From NCBI RefSeq assembly GCF_002000085.1, contig NZ_MUZU01000014.1:18357-82356 (forward strand): DNA of 64,000 bases. Reading direction: 5' to 3'. A model generated the notes under the pieces. It was not told the origin of the DNA. It worked only from the letters and a program-made list of their open reading frames with translations, and ran no database searches. Every line of letters begins with the position of its first letter. Within the stretch, counting starts at the first letter, position 1. The translations under genes and the position numbers were made by a program. The DNA comes from Pseudocolwellia agarivorans. GTDB lineage: Bacteria > Pseudomonadota > Gammaproteobacteria > Enterobacterales > Alteromonadaceae. This document shows positions 1-8,851 of the stretch, one piece after another.

Positions 1-207
1 TTAATTTTTGCTTTAGCGGGAATTGCATTATTTACCACCATCTCGAATAGTATTCAGCAATCTCTATCTGACACTAAGTATGTTGAAGCGTCGATGATTA
101 CGTTTCTTGTTACCGCGTCAGATCTCATGATGTTAGGTATTAGCTCTGTACTCTGGGGCCTTATTGCAGGCATACTGACTTTGTTTATTATGAAGAAACG
201 AGAATAA
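1..207 (+). CDS. BenE-family benzoate/H+ symporter, C-terminal fragment
   Basis: The window opens inside this gene: frame 1 is open from base 1 and stops with TAA at 205-207, leaving 68 codons. The fragment is two hydrophobic segments separated by a short polar stretch, ending in a basic KKRE tail. The order T-F-L-V-T-A-S, then a short gap, then W-G-L-I-A-G close to the C-terminus is what I know from the end of BenE-type benzoate/proton symporters of the inner membrane. The substrate cannot be judged from this piece. No neighbour is an aromatic-degradation gene. Confidence 0.55.
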   Translation, partial: LIFALAGIALFTTISNSIQQSLSDTKYVEASMITFLVTASDLMMLGISSVLWGLIAGILTLFIMKKRE

Positions 208-287
208 AGTATGTGTCATATAAAGTGCTTAATACTGTCATGTTAACGTCTTATTCTTTAAGACTTTTATTTATACGATGCTATGTT

Positions 288-1532
288 ATGTTTAAGTATT
301 TGTTTTTATATTGTGTGTTATTTCTTTCTTTAGTCTTTGTTTCAGCTTGCGATCCTTTAAATGCCAAGTCTCAAAAAAATAATGTGCAAGTGGGTTCTAG
401 ACCTTATTACCTAATTGATAAACTTGCTGATGGCGAACTTAAAGATAAATTAAAAGGATGTAGTGAGGGCGAGTTTTATAAAACTGATTTTTCAATTAGT
501 CACCGTGGCGCACCATTACAATACCCCGAACATACCAAAGAATCTTATATTGCTGGCGCAAGAATGGGGGCGGGTATTTTAGAATGTGATGTCACTTTTA
601 CTAAAGATAAAGAACTTGTGTGTAGGCACTCCCAGTGTGATTTACATGCCACCACGAATATATTAACTATTCCCTCATTAGCGGCAAAATGTACTACGCC
701 TTTTACACCTGCTGATATACAAAAAGGGGTTAACGCCTCTGCCCAGTGCTGTACCAGTGATATCACCTTAAATGAATTTAAAATGCTAAAAGGCAAAATG
801 GACGGCGTTAATGCTAACGCCACAACAATTAAAGAATATATTGCAGGAACACCTAAGTTTAGAACTAATCTATACAGCAATAGCGGTACTTTGATGACTC
901 ACGCAGAAAGTATTACTTTGTTTAAGCAACTGGGTGTAAAAATGACCCCCGAACTAAAGGCGCCTCAAGTAAGTATGCCGTTTAACGGTTTTTCTCAAAA
1001 AGACTTCGCCAATAAAATGTTAGCTGAATATAAGCAGGCTAATGTATCAGCCGATCAAGTATTCCCTCAGTCATTTAATTTAAGTGACATTAAGCATTGG
1101 ATTAAAGAATCACCTGAATTTGCTAAACAAGCAGTGTTTTTAGATGAACGTGAAATAAGCGATAGTTTTGACCCCACAAAGCCTGCAACCTTTAGCCCAT
1201 CGATGGATGAATTAGTTAAAGATGGAGTAAAAATATTAGCGCCACCTATTTGGATGTTAATTACCACCAATGAAAACAATCATGTTGTGCCTTCAGCATA
1301 CGCTAAAGAAGCCAAACGAGCAGGTTTAGATATTATTGCATGGACCTTTGAGCGCTCTGGTAATTATGTAGAAGGTGGTGGTTGGTATTATCAAACGGTG
1401 AACAAAGTTATAAAGCACGACGCAGATCAGCTGGTAGTCTTAAACGTGCTGGCACAACAAGTAGGTGTAAAAGGCGTATTTTCAGATTGGCCCGGTACGG
1501 TAAGCTATTATGCCAGTTGTATGTCTTTATAA
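288..1532 (+). CDS. glycerophosphodiester phosphodiesterase-like lipoprotein
   Basis: Predicted to hydrolyse glycerophosphodiesters to glycerol-3-phosphate and an alcohol, acting as an envelope lipoprotein. An upstream ATG at 213 is possible, but starting at 288 gives a clean lipoprotein signal: MFKYL, a hydrophobic core, then lipobox V-S-A-C with the lipidated Cys at residue 21. The GDPD signature follows: S-H-R-G-A near residue 72, E-H-T about 12 residues later, and E-C-D-V in the next strand. At about 414 residues it is longer than simple bacterial GDPD enzymes, with Cys-containing insertions after the first motif (LAAKC, SAQCC). It ends two bases from the convergent acetyltransferase gene. 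The family call is good; the substrate is unknown. Confidence 0.75.
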   Translation: MFKYLFLYCVLFLSLVFVSACDPLNAKSQKNNVQVGSRPYYLIDKLADGELKDKLKGCSEGEFYKTDFSISHRGAPLQYPEHTKESYIAGARMGAGILECDVTFTKDKELVCRHSQCDLHATTNILTIPSLAAKCTTPFTPADIQKGVNASAQCCTSDITLNEFKMLKGKMDGVNANATTIKEYIAGTPKFRTNLYSNSGTLMTHAESITLFKQLGVKMTPELKAPQVSMPFNGFSQKDFANKMLAEYKQANVSADQVFPQSFNLSDIKHWIKESPEFAKQAVFLDEREISDSFDPTKPATFSPSMDELVKDGVKILAPPIWMLITTNENNHVVPSAYAKEAKRAGLDIIAWTFERSGNYVEGGGWYYQTVNKVIKHDADQLVVLNVLAQQVGVKGVFSDWPGTVSYYASCMSL

Positions 1533-1534
1533 AT

Positions 1535-2341
1535 TTATAGCTGTATATGCTTTTTAAACAAATTAGAGCAATCATCAATCGTTAAATTTATAGTAAAGTG
1601 TTTAAGTAAGAGCGATTGTAAAAGAGAGGGGCTTGTTATTCTTACCTCTGTTTTATTATCTTTTGTAATATGGAAAAATAGCCCATTACGTAACGAATAA
1701 ATGTCGTTTTCAAGCTTATTGCATACTACTAAGTTATTCACAAATACTGCTTCTGGGTATTGGTACGAATAGAAATTGCTCACTGTGCAGTCTGCCTCGG
1801 TATATGTCTTTAAGTTAAAACAATAGAGAGTAGAAAATTCACCATTTTTTTCTATTTCAAAGCTATACTCTTTAGTTTCTGATTGCTGAACACGGTAATG
1901 ATAAAAGCCTTGAGATTGCACTTTATCTAACGCTAGCTTGATAGGATAAATAGAGCCCAAAGGGCCAAAACCTGCATCTACAATATAGTATTCATTGTTT
2001 AAGTTAACTAAGGTTATACGATGAGTTCTTGGTGCTTCTTGTTCTACATTGCTTACAACTTTTGCTAATAATAGTCGAACGTTGTAACCGAGATCTTGCA
2101 GCGTATCGTACACCAGTTTGTTGTGCTCAAAACAATAGCCGCCTCGGCCTTCAATGACTATTTTTTTAAAGACGCTTTCACTGTCTATTTTTATATTTTC
2201 ACCTAACAAAACCGCGAGATTATTAAAACTATATTTAGCGACATGAGCACTTTGTAGTTTATTCAAAAAGCTTAGGTCGGATTTATTAAAACTTAACTTT
2301 AACTCTTTCAGGTAAGTATTGGTGTTTTGATTAAAGGACAT
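1535..2341 (-). CDS. arylamine N-acetyltransferase
   Basis: Transfers an acetyl group from acetyl-CoA to arylamines or hydrazines by a ping-pong mechanism in the cytoplasm. The catalytic triad is visible: Cys70 in R-G-G-Y-C-F-E-H-N, His107 in T-H-R-I-T-L, and Asp122 in V-D-A-G-F-G. The length of 268 residues fits the family. It starts 22 bases after the YdcZ-like gene on the same strand and is probably co-transcribed with it, both lying behind the Crp/Fnr-type regulator. This suggests a small detoxification or export module (inference). The physiological substrate cannot be read from sequence. Confidence 0.85.
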   Translation of the reverse strand: MSFNQNTNTYLKELKLSFNKSDLSFLNKLQSAHVAKYSFNNLAVLLGENIKIDSESVFKKIVIEGRGGYCFEHNKLVYDTLQDLGYNVRLLLAKVVSNVEQEAPRTHRITLVNLNNEYYIVDAGFGPLGSIYPIKLALDKVQSQGFYHYRVQQSETKEYSFEIEKNGEFSTLYCFNLKTYTEADCTVSNFYSYQYPEAVFVNNLVVCNKLENDIYSLRNGLFFHITKDNKTEVRITSPSLLQSLLLKHFTINLTIDDCSNLFKKHIQL

Positions 2342-2363
2342 GAAAAACCTATTTTATAAGAAG

Positions 2364-2831
2364 TTAGCGTTCGTAATTGATCATGGTAATACTCATAACC
2401 AGTGTAACTACACCTAAAACCTTTGTGATTGATAAAGGCTTAATGGGTAAATTAAACCAGCCAAAATGACTAATAATAATAGCCATAATTATTTGCCCTC
2501 CTAAAGCGTACGACATTAAAGAACCAAGCCCTATCTTAGGGGCTAAATAAAAAAACATACTCACACCAAACGCACTAAATAGGCTTCCTGTAAACCATAA
2601 ATATAAGGGAATTGTTTCTACAGTTGTTAATGTTATAGAGGGCATTTTCAATAGTAATAAGGTAGAAAAAGAAAATATTCCACTTAAGATAAAAGCAATA
2701 CTACTTGCCATTAAAGGACTGTTTAATAGCATGCCTAACTGTGAGTTTAATGCAGACTGAAGTGCAATTGCAGCACCGGCTAAAATAGCCAATGCTGCAA
2801 TTAATAATAAGTTATTCATTGTGGTTAACAT
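2364..2831 (-). CDS. YdcZ/DUF606-type DMT-superfamily inner-membrane transporter
   Basis: A 155-residue, very hydrophobic protein with about five membrane segments, the size of the half-length DUF606 (YdcZ) members of the drug/metabolite transporter superfamily. The first helix is followed by A-L-Q-S-A-L-N-S-Q-L-G, typical of the group. A later glycine-rich helix contains S-A-F-G-V-S-M-F. Two starts are possible, at 2831 or at an ATG four codons in (2819). These short proteins usually work as homo- or hetero-dimers, and no second copy is nearby. The substrate is unknown. Context, between a Crp-like regulator and an N-acetyltransferase, would suit export of a small amine. Confidence 0.75.
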   Translation of the reverse strand: MLTTMNNLLLIAALAILAGAAIALQSALNSQLGMLLNSPLMASSIAFILSGIFSFSTLLLLKMPSITLTTVETIPLYLWFTGSLFSAFGVSMFFYLAPKIGLGSLMSYALGGQIIMAIIISHFGWFNLPIKPLSITKVLGVVTLVMSITMINYER

Positions 2832-2907
2832 GCCTATGTAAGGTGACGATACCTGTTATCAATCATATCCTTGTTATTTTTGTAAGGCATTTACATAGGT
2901 TGATAAT

Positions 2908-3555
2908 TTAGGTTTTATTATTTTTTCTAATTCTACTCAACTGTGTTGGTGTAATACCTAAGTGCGATGCAATATGGTATTGGGCTAATCGTTGATTCAG
3001 TTCAGGAAACTCTTGTAAAAATCGTTGATAACGCTGGGTGGCGTCTTCTTGAATTATTTCGTTTTCACGCGCATCTTTTGTTAATAGCCAGTTTTTTTCT
3101 AAATAATAAATTTGGAATAATTTTAAGTCTTCGCTGGTTAATAGTAGCTGACGGTATTGTTTAAAGTTAATGGTAATAATAATTGAAGACTCTAACGCAT
3201 CAATGGTGGTTGCAGTCGCAGAGTTGGTGAGTAAGGCCGTCATTGAACCAGGAAAACACCCTTCATAAAAAAAGGTTTTATTATATTCATGTCCTTTGTC
3301 ATCTATATGAAAAGCACGAAAAAGACCTTGGTATACAAAAGCAAAAGACTGAGGTACTTGACCGCTTGGGTACAAAGCTTCGTTTTTATTTACGTTTATA
3401 CATTCGCAAAATTTGATGAATGTATTCCAGGTTGAATCCGACAGTGGATAATATGCATTCATGGCTGTTTTTAAAGCTAAAAAAGCTTGGTTTTTAATGG
3501 CATTGTTTATCATAAAAAACTTGTAAGACTCTGTATTTGTCATGGCATAGCTCAT
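2908..3555 (-). CDS. Crp/Fnr-family transcriptional regulator
   Basis: A 215-residue protein with an N-terminal cyclic-nucleotide-binding beta-barrel (about residues 25-140, including G-L-F-R-A-F and G-C-F-P-G-S) and a short C-terminal helix-turn-helix (H-L-G-I-T-P-T-Q-L-S-R-I-R, about residues 198-210). No Fnr-type Cys cluster is visible; the two cysteines in F-C-E-C are not spaced for an Fe-S cluster. The phosphate-binding segment does not match canonical cAMP-binding Crp. It is 76 bases upstream of, and co-directional with, the transporter and acetyltransferase, so it probably controls them. It is also divergent from the agarase gene and could affect that promoter. An in-frame ATG at 3543 is an alternative start. 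Confidence 0.8.
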   Translation of the reverse strand: MSYAMTNTESYKFFMINNAIKNQAFLALKTAMNAYYPLSDSTWNTFIKFCECINVNKNEALYPSGQVPQSFAFVYQGLFRAFHIDDKGHEYNKTFFYEGCFPGSMTALLTNSATATTIDALESSIIITINFKQYRQLLLTSEDLKLFQIYYLEKNWLLTKDARENEIIQEDATQRYQRFLQEFPELNQRLAQYHIASHLGITPTQLSRIRKNNKT

Positions 3556-3772
3556 TTCCCCATATATGCTATTTAATGTCTAATACTTTCGGCCAATTAT
3601 GATCAACAGGAAATAAGTTAATACGCTCAAACTATCACTTCAAACTATGTTAAATAAGCACATTTGTCGTTTATTTTTTGTTCTGTGTTGTTAAGTATAA
3701 AATCTTGTGTTTAAATATAAAATAACAAGGTGTTCGCAATGGAGTGTGAAATTTATAGTTAATCGAGAAAAT

Positions 3773-6700
3773 ATGAAAATTAATAAAATAAAAAAATGTT
3801 GTTTAATAATATCTTTCACAATACCCAGTAGTATGCAATTAAGTTATGCCGCAGAAGCTGAAGTAAAAATAGATCCCAGTGTTCAGAAATATATTGGCGA
3901 TAGTTCGGTATTAAATCGCGATAAATTTTTTAACTTGCATACCTCGCCTACTAGTTCGGAATTGACTACTGCCGACCTTCAAACTATTACTGAAGAATTA
4001 AATGCGGGTTTTGGCCGCTCATTTTGGAGTCCTTTATCAGCAAGCGGTGAAATTCTATACCCTTCAACAGACTTTGCTATTACTCAAGGTGCAATAAATA
4101 TTGAGCAGCAAAAAAATAATGTTTTATATCCATACTCAGATCGCCGTATGGTGGCTACTGATCACCCCAAAAATATTATGAGAGAGGGAAATAACCCTGT
4201 TGAAGGCGCTCGTTGGGCTGCAGATTATTTTGAAAACTATTATACAGATGAAACACGACCATTATTTTATGAACCAATGAATGAACCTTTTGTTCATGCC
4301 AGTGACTTTGTAGATGGAGGTTGGGATGCAGAAAAAAATCTAGTTGTTCAAGGTCAAATGACTGAATGGTTTAAACAAATCGCATTAGAGTTTCATCGCA
4401 GAAATATTGATACGAAAGTCATTGGCTTTTCATCCGCATGGCCATCTGTAGAGCTAAATGATTTTTCACATTGGGAAGAACGTCAAAAAAGATTTATGGA
4501 TGTTGCTGGTGATGCAATGGATGCCTTTTCGTTTCATTTATATGACGGTGTAAATGTTACCGGACAAGACAATATACGTTCTGGTAGTAATGCTGAAGCA
4601 ATAATGGATTTAATTGAAACTTACAGTCATTACAAGTGGGACACGGTTAAGCCACATGCATTAACTGAGTATGGTGGGATTATTGATGGGTATGAAGGTG
4701 TTGATTATAGCGATGCTAGAAGTTCACAAGAGCTTCCATCATTAAATCATTTATTATTTAGTGCTCTAGAACGTGAAGATCGTATTTTAACATCGATACC
4801 CTTTATTACTGCTAAGGCAGCTTGGTTTTATCAAGCGAATAATTTTCAACCTTATTCAGCTGCTATTTGGCGACCAGATCCAAGTAAAGTTGTAGGCAAT
4901 AAAGTTAATGGCTTTTTGTTAACTGAAAAAGCTAAATTTTTCCAGTTATGGTCGGAAGTCAAAGGTACCCGCATTGATGTACAAGAGTTAGATCCTGATT
5001 TAGCCGTACAAGCTTTTGCTTATGGCCCTAAAGTTTATATTGCACTGAATAACTTCGAAGATACTAATAAATCAGTTTCGTTAGATTTTATAACGTCTAT
5101 GGGGGAGTTAGTTTCATTACGTACAAAACGCTTACATGTGCCTTATGGTGAAGCTGCAATTTATAGTGATGAAACCAGCCTTATAGCACCTAGCGAGCTA
5201 GTGCTAGCAGAGCATGAAGCTGTAGTTTTAGAGTACGAGTTTGCTCAAAAATTTGCTCCATCAAGTGTTGTACGTAAGCAAAGTTATTATGCTGATGAAC
5301 ATCTACAGAGCATTGTTGCAGAGCAAGCAATTAACTTTTCAATTAATAACGTTGCATTAAATAAGGACATGAATTCGTTTACGGATTATATCGCTGACAT
5401 GTTTGAATACAATGAGGTATTGGCTAAAACGGTTTCGTCTAAGCACGAAAGAAAAATGTTATCGTTAATTACTAGTTTGAATCGAAATTTCGCTAAAATC
5501 AAAGCAACTTATCCAAATGATTGGGAAAATAACCGTCGTACTGAAGTGTTGATTAAAAATAGTAAAACAAATAAAAACATGAACTTAGCGTTAAACTATT
5601 ATTTTTATAAAAATGGATTCAATTCTGATCAAGGTACAGCCATGTTACGTATGGGGATTGCACGTAAACATGACAAATCTAAACAGCCAGAGCTAAAAGT
5701 TAATGGACATGTAGTTAACGTACCTAATGACTGGAAAGGTTATGACCAAGCGACACGGGCTGACTTTTTTGGATCTATAGAAATTCCTGTACCGGCTAAA
5801 TTTTTAAAACAAAATAACCAAATTTCAGCAACATTTCCTGATAGCGATGGCCGCATCAGCTCGATGATTTTAGAAGTCGATAAGCGTGAATTATTAACCA
5901 ATATTCCTGTATCAGGAATTGAAGTGAATAAAACTGAAATGCAAATCAATAAAGACAAACCACGCCGTCTTCATGCTCAAGTTCTACCTGCTAATGCAAC
6001 AGACCAATTTATAGTTTGGAGCTCATCAAATTCAGCTGTTGTTGAGGTTGACAGTAATGGTGTATTAACGCCTAAACAAGCAGGTTTTGCAATAATTACT
6101 GCGATGGCAAATGCGAATAATAACCAAGTGGTTACCACTGCTATTGAAGTGTTAGACAAAATATCACTGCCTAATACTGTTACGATAATTGAAGACACAA
6201 GTGATGAAATTACGAGTAATAGTTATGCGATTAAAGTGGCTTACTCTACTGATGAAGACCGTGATATAGCGTTTGAGATGCGTTCATCTACCAATGAATG
6301 GTTAGGCGAAGCAAGAACGACTGTATATGCAGGTGAAGGCGAAGTTGAAATTGCATTCAACCTAACAGATGCATTACCTGTTGGTGGTGGTTATCGCTGG
6401 ACGGCTGGCCTTCGTTCAATTGGAGGTAATTGGCGTACGAATGTTGATTCACATAGCGTTAGCGGCATTGTTATTCATCCGGCAGATTGGGAATACACAG
6501 ACGATTCGCAAGTCACTATTGTTACAGGTACTGAAAACTTAGTTTTAGCACCTAGTTACAAGGTAACTGTTCAATACAAAGCTGTGGTTGAAAGTGATGT
6601 AACGGTAGATTTATCACACGCTTCAGGCTGGAAAGCCGGAGCACGTAAAACAGTTCAGCCTGGTACAGGTGAAGTGGAGTTAACCCTATGGCCAATAGAT

Positions 6701-7315
6701 ATTACTGCAGACTCAGGCTATAAATTTATTTCTACAATCAGAGAAGTTGGTGGTAATTGGCAAACGGATTATGCCAATACCGTAGTCGAAAATATTACGA
6801 TATCAGATCCAAATGTTGAACCTGAACCAGACACAAATTTATTAGTAGGTTTAAATTCAGGTTTTGACAATGGTGTTATTGCACCTTGGGGATATGGATG
6901 GGATACCGCAGGTTCAGTTAATGTCACTGTAGATGCAGCTCTTAATAGTGATTTTGGTGTAGCAATAGATACTAGTGCAGGTAAGGTAGGCTTAGTGCTA
7001 AGTAATACCAGCTTACCGCAAAATATTTACAAACCGGGTAAACGCTTAAAAGTCACATTTGATGCTAAGCGGGCCAGTAATAGTGGTTGGGTTGGTGGTT
7101 ATGCTGAATTTTGGAATAACGCTAATACTTGGGTCAGTTCAGGCCAAAAATGGTTTGAAGTGAAAAACGACTGGACGGCTATCGAATATTTTATTGATAT
7201 TCCGCAAGATTCAACGGAATGGCTATCAGGTAGCACGCACTTCCAAATCAACTTTAATAAAGGTGGCGAACTCTTTTATTTTGATAATTTAGTGATTGAA
7301 GACGTAACACCCTAA
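3773..7315 (+). CDS. secreted GH86 beta-agarase/porphyranase, multidomain
   Basis: Predicted endo-acting hydrolase of red-algal galactans (agarose or porphyran). The ORF opens at 3707, but the ATG at 3773 gives a proper signal peptide (K-rich start, hydrophobic stretch, cleavage near S-Y-A-A). Catalytic domain, about residues 35-520 from this start: E171 in Y-E-P-M-N-E-P-F is the likely acid/base, and E299 in A-L-T-E-Y-G-G is the likely nucleophile. It is followed by an all-beta linker domain, a Big2-like Ig domain (about 713-792), two homologous modules of about 100 residues (about 802-901 and 913-1009) sharing G-G-N-W-(R/Q)-T, and a C-terminal jelly-roll CBM-like domain (about 1022-1176). 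At 1180 residues it is longer than single-domain GH86 enzymes. GH86 is well supported; agarose versus porphyran cannot be decided here. Confidence 0.85.
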   Translation: MKINKIKKCCLIISFTIPSSMQLSYAAEAEVKIDPSVQKYIGDSSVLNRDKFFNLHTSPTSSELTTADLQTITEELNAGFGRSFWSPLSASGEILYPSTDFAITQGAINIEQQKNNVLYPYSDRRMVATDHPKNIMREGNNPVEGARWAADYFENYYTDETRPLFYEPMNEPFVHASDFVDGGWDAEKNLVVQGQMTEWFKQIALEFHRRNIDTKVIGFSSAWPSVELNDFSHWEERQKRFMDVAGDAMDAFSFHLYDGVNVTGQDNIRSGSNAEAIMDLIETYSHYKWDTVKPHALTEYGGIIDGYEGVDYSDARSSQELPSLNHLLFSALEREDRILTSIPFITAKAAWFYQANNFQPYSAAIWRPDPSKVVGNKVNGFLLTEKAKFFQLWSEVKGTRIDVQELDPDLAVQAFAYGPKVYIALNNFEDTNKSVSLDFITSMGELVSLRTKRLHVPYGEAAIYSDETSLIAPSELVLAEHEAVVLEYEFAQKFAPSSVVRKQSYYADEHLQSIVAEQAINFSINNVALNKDMNSFTDYIADMFEYNEVLAKTVSSKHERKMLSLITSLNRNFAKIKATYPNDWENNRRTEVLIKNSKTNKNMNLALNYYFYKNGFNSDQGTAMLRMGIARKHDKSKQPELKVNGHVVNVPNDWKGYDQATRADFFGSIEIPVPAKFLKQNNQISATFPDSDGRISSMILEVDKRELLTNIPVSGIEVNKTEMQINKDKPRRLHAQVLPANATDQFIVWSSSNSAVVEVDSNGVLTPKQAGFAIITAMANANNNQVVTTAIEVLDKISLPNTVTIIEDTSDEITSNSYAIKVAYSTDEDRDIAFEMRSSTNEWLGEARTTVYAGEGEVEIAFNLTDALPVGGGYRWTAGLRSIGGNWRTNVDSHSVSGIVIHPADWEYTDDSQVTIVTGTENLVLAPSYKVTVQYKAVVESDVTVDLSHASGWKAGARKTVQPGTGEVELTLWPIDITADSGYKFISTIREVGGNWQTDYANTVVENITISDPNVEPEPDTNLLVGLNSGFDNGVIAPWGYGWDTAGSVNVTVDAALNSDFGVAIDTSAGKVGLVLSNTSLPQNIYKPGKRLKVTFDAKRASNSGWVGGYAEFWNNANTWVSSGQKWFEVKNDWTAIEYFIDIPQDSTEWLSGSTHFQINFNKGGELFYFDNLVIEDVTP

Positions 7316-7323
7316 ATAAAATA

Positions 7324-7349
7324 GGCCAATTTATTTTAGTACGTTGGCC
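7324..7349 (+). terminator. possible terminator after the GH86 gene
   Basis: A 6-bp stem (GGCCAA / TTGGCC) with a 14-base loop lies 9 bases past the agarase stop and is followed by an A-rich rather than T-rich stretch. It is only weakly terminator-like. The PEP-CTERM gene starts 50 bases further on, so read-through is possible. Confidence 0.3.
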
Positions 7350-7399
7350 CTTATTAAAAAATTAATCGTATTTTAAAAATTTTAAGTAGTGAGTTTATT

Positions 7400-8101
7400 A
7401 TGTTGAGTTTTAAAAAAGGTGTTATGTCGTTGTTACTATTGACGGTATTTACAGCACAGGCAAATATTGTTGGAACAGAACAAGTATTACTCGGTGAATA
7501 CGCCGATAATTTTTGGGGTGGTGGTTATTACACTATCGAAAATAACAGTAGCAGTGCAATTACAGAGTTTGGTGTAACCACAGGACAGTTAAATGCATTA
7601 GGTTCGTCACCCTGGATTGATGATTTTTATCCATACAACGGTGAAAATGTTCCTGCTGCTTATAGTGATGACGGTTGGGATTATTATTTAGGAGATGCTT
7701 GGTCAGCTAGTTTTTTTGATGAAACCTCTTGGAATAATAACTTTCTTGAATCACATGGCAGTTATGCAAGCCTGTATGGTGAAGAAGAGGGCATTGCAGG
7801 GGTTAATTGGTTTTATTTTGATGAAATAAAGTTTGAAGGTTTATGGGTTGAAACCAATAAAAATAATTTTTACATTGATAGTGGTGATATTGTGGGTAAC
7901 GAGTTAGGTAGCTTCTTTCGTTTTGGTAGTGAGCTTGCCTCAAACTTCGCGGCATTTAATTCAGCTAAAGGCGTAACACTTGTCGGTACTGGTAGTGCTA
8001 ATCAACCAACAACGGTACCTGAACCTTCTGTTTTTGTTCTTTTCGTTTTTGGTTTACTTTTATTATTACGTAAGTCGAATGGGCTTTTTAAGCATAATTA
8101 A
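7400..8101 (+). CDS. PEP-CTERM sorting-domain secreted protein, function unknown
   Basis: A 233-residue exported protein. It has an N-terminal signal peptide (MLSFKKG, a leucine-rich core, cleavage near Q-A-N), an acidic and aromatic-rich body without Cys, and a C-terminal PEP-CTERM tail: V-P-E-P-S, a hydrophobic helix, then R-K. In known systems exosortase (XrtA/EpsH-type) recognises this tail and processes the protein at the inner membrane, often with exopolysaccharide production. No exosortase gene is in the window. The body has many W, Y, G, D and N residues, as in surface beta-sandwich proteins, but I recognise no named domain. It follows the agarase at 84 bases and may share its regulation. 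Confidence 0.8.
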   Translation: MLSFKKGVMSLLLLTVFTAQANIVGTEQVLLGEYADNFWGGGYYTIENNSSSAITEFGVTTGQLNALGSSPWIDDFYPYNGENVPAAYSDDGWDYYLGDAWSASFFDETSWNNNFLESHGSYASLYGEEEGIAGVNWFYFDEIKFEGLWVETNKNNFYIDSGDIVGNELGSFFRFGSELASNFAAFNSAKGVTLVGTGSANQPTTVPEPSVFVLFVFGLLLLLRKSNGLFKHN

Positions 8102-8117
8102 ATCATAATCATATAAG

Positions 8118-8174
8118 TTTTTTGAACAATTTTACTCGTCAAAATAAGCCTTTAACGTAATTTTGTTCAAAAAA
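8118..8174. repeat. 12-bp perfect inverted repeat
   Basis: TTTTTTGAACAA (8118-8129) returns as its reverse complement at 8163-8174, with 33 bases between. It lies just after the PEP-CTERM gene. The arms could pair in RNA, but the wide loop and the position of the T run make it an untypical terminator. The role is unknown. Confidence 0.4.
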
Positions 8175-8245
8175 CCTCTTTCCTATCAGTAATACCAAAC
8201 GCATACCTCATATAATTGATATAAGATAATCTTTGTTTTATTAGC

Positions 8246-8267
8246 AAAAGTAGATATATCTACTTTT
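8246..8267. promoter_or_regulatory. perfect 22-bp palindrome upstream of the 8279 gene
   Basis: The half-site AAAAGTAGATA is followed at once by its exact reverse complement, giving 22 bases of perfect dyad symmetry with no spacer. It ends directly in front of the ribosome-binding site (AGGAG, 8268-8272) of the next gene. It could be a repressor operator overlapping the transcription start, or a hairpin in the mRNA leader. Confidence 0.5.
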
Positions 8268-8278
8268 AGGAGAACCTT

Positions 8279-8743
8279 ATGTATAAATGGCTAACGGTTA
8301 TGGGTATTGTATGTTTAGGCTTTGTAATTATTTTATTAAGCCTAGGATATTTACTAAAAGAAAATGAAGTAGCAACTACAGCATTAAAGCAAAAATTAGA
8401 TCAACAAAAACAATTGAACTCTTCTGATAAAAACACCTCTAAAGCAGTATTAACTTTAGTTGATAAGCAGCAAGAACAAGAAAATAAACTTAATCATTTT
8501 AAGAGTGTCATTATTAAAAACCTCACCTGTGCAACATCACAGCAATGTGTTTTAGTAAATACTAAAGAACCCGATCTTAATTGTATTGTTGCTGTAAATA
8601 CCATAGGTGCTTCTTTAGTGAAAAAAGCTTTAAAAAAAGAAAAAGGTAAGGGCATTGATAATGGAAATGTGTGTGCTTCGTTCAACCAAAACTTAAACAG
8701 CGTGTGTAAACAAAATATATGCCAAATAGAAGCTGGCTTTTAG
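8279..8743 (+). CDS. membrane-anchored Cys-containing small protein, unknown
   Basis: A 154-residue protein with one N-terminal membrane helix (about residues 5-27), then a polar Lys/Gln-rich segment likely to form a coiled coil (about 35-80). The C-terminal part carries six cysteines in a C-x6-C, C, C, C, C arrangement, as expected of a disulfide-bonded periplasmic domain. The start is firm, with AGGAG six bases before ATG. I do not recognise the family. It lies downstream of a perfect palindrome at 8246-8267 that may control it. Confidence 0.65.
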   Translation: MYKWLTVMGIVCLGFVIILLSLGYLLKENEVATTALKQKLDQQKQLNSSDKNTSKAVLTLVDKQQEQENKLNHFKSVIIKNLTCATSQQCVLVNTKEPDLNCIVAVNTIGASLVKKALKKEKGKGIDNGNVCASFNQNLNSVCKQNICQIEAGF

Positions 8744-8851
8744 TAAGTTTGTGAACGGTTTCTAGTAACAAATATTAACAAAGTTATGATTCGATTCGCA
8801 GCAAAAATACGACATGCTGTATATTTATAATTCAATAAAATAGGAGGCGAT

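Noticed and set aside
545..880. 111-codon minus-strand ORF inside the phosphodiesterase gene
   Set aside because: Antisense shadow of a gene with clear catalytic motifs.
3707..3772. N-terminal extension of the GH86 enzyme
   Set aside because: The extra 22 residues precede a proper signal peptide and would spoil it; ATG 3773 is the better start.
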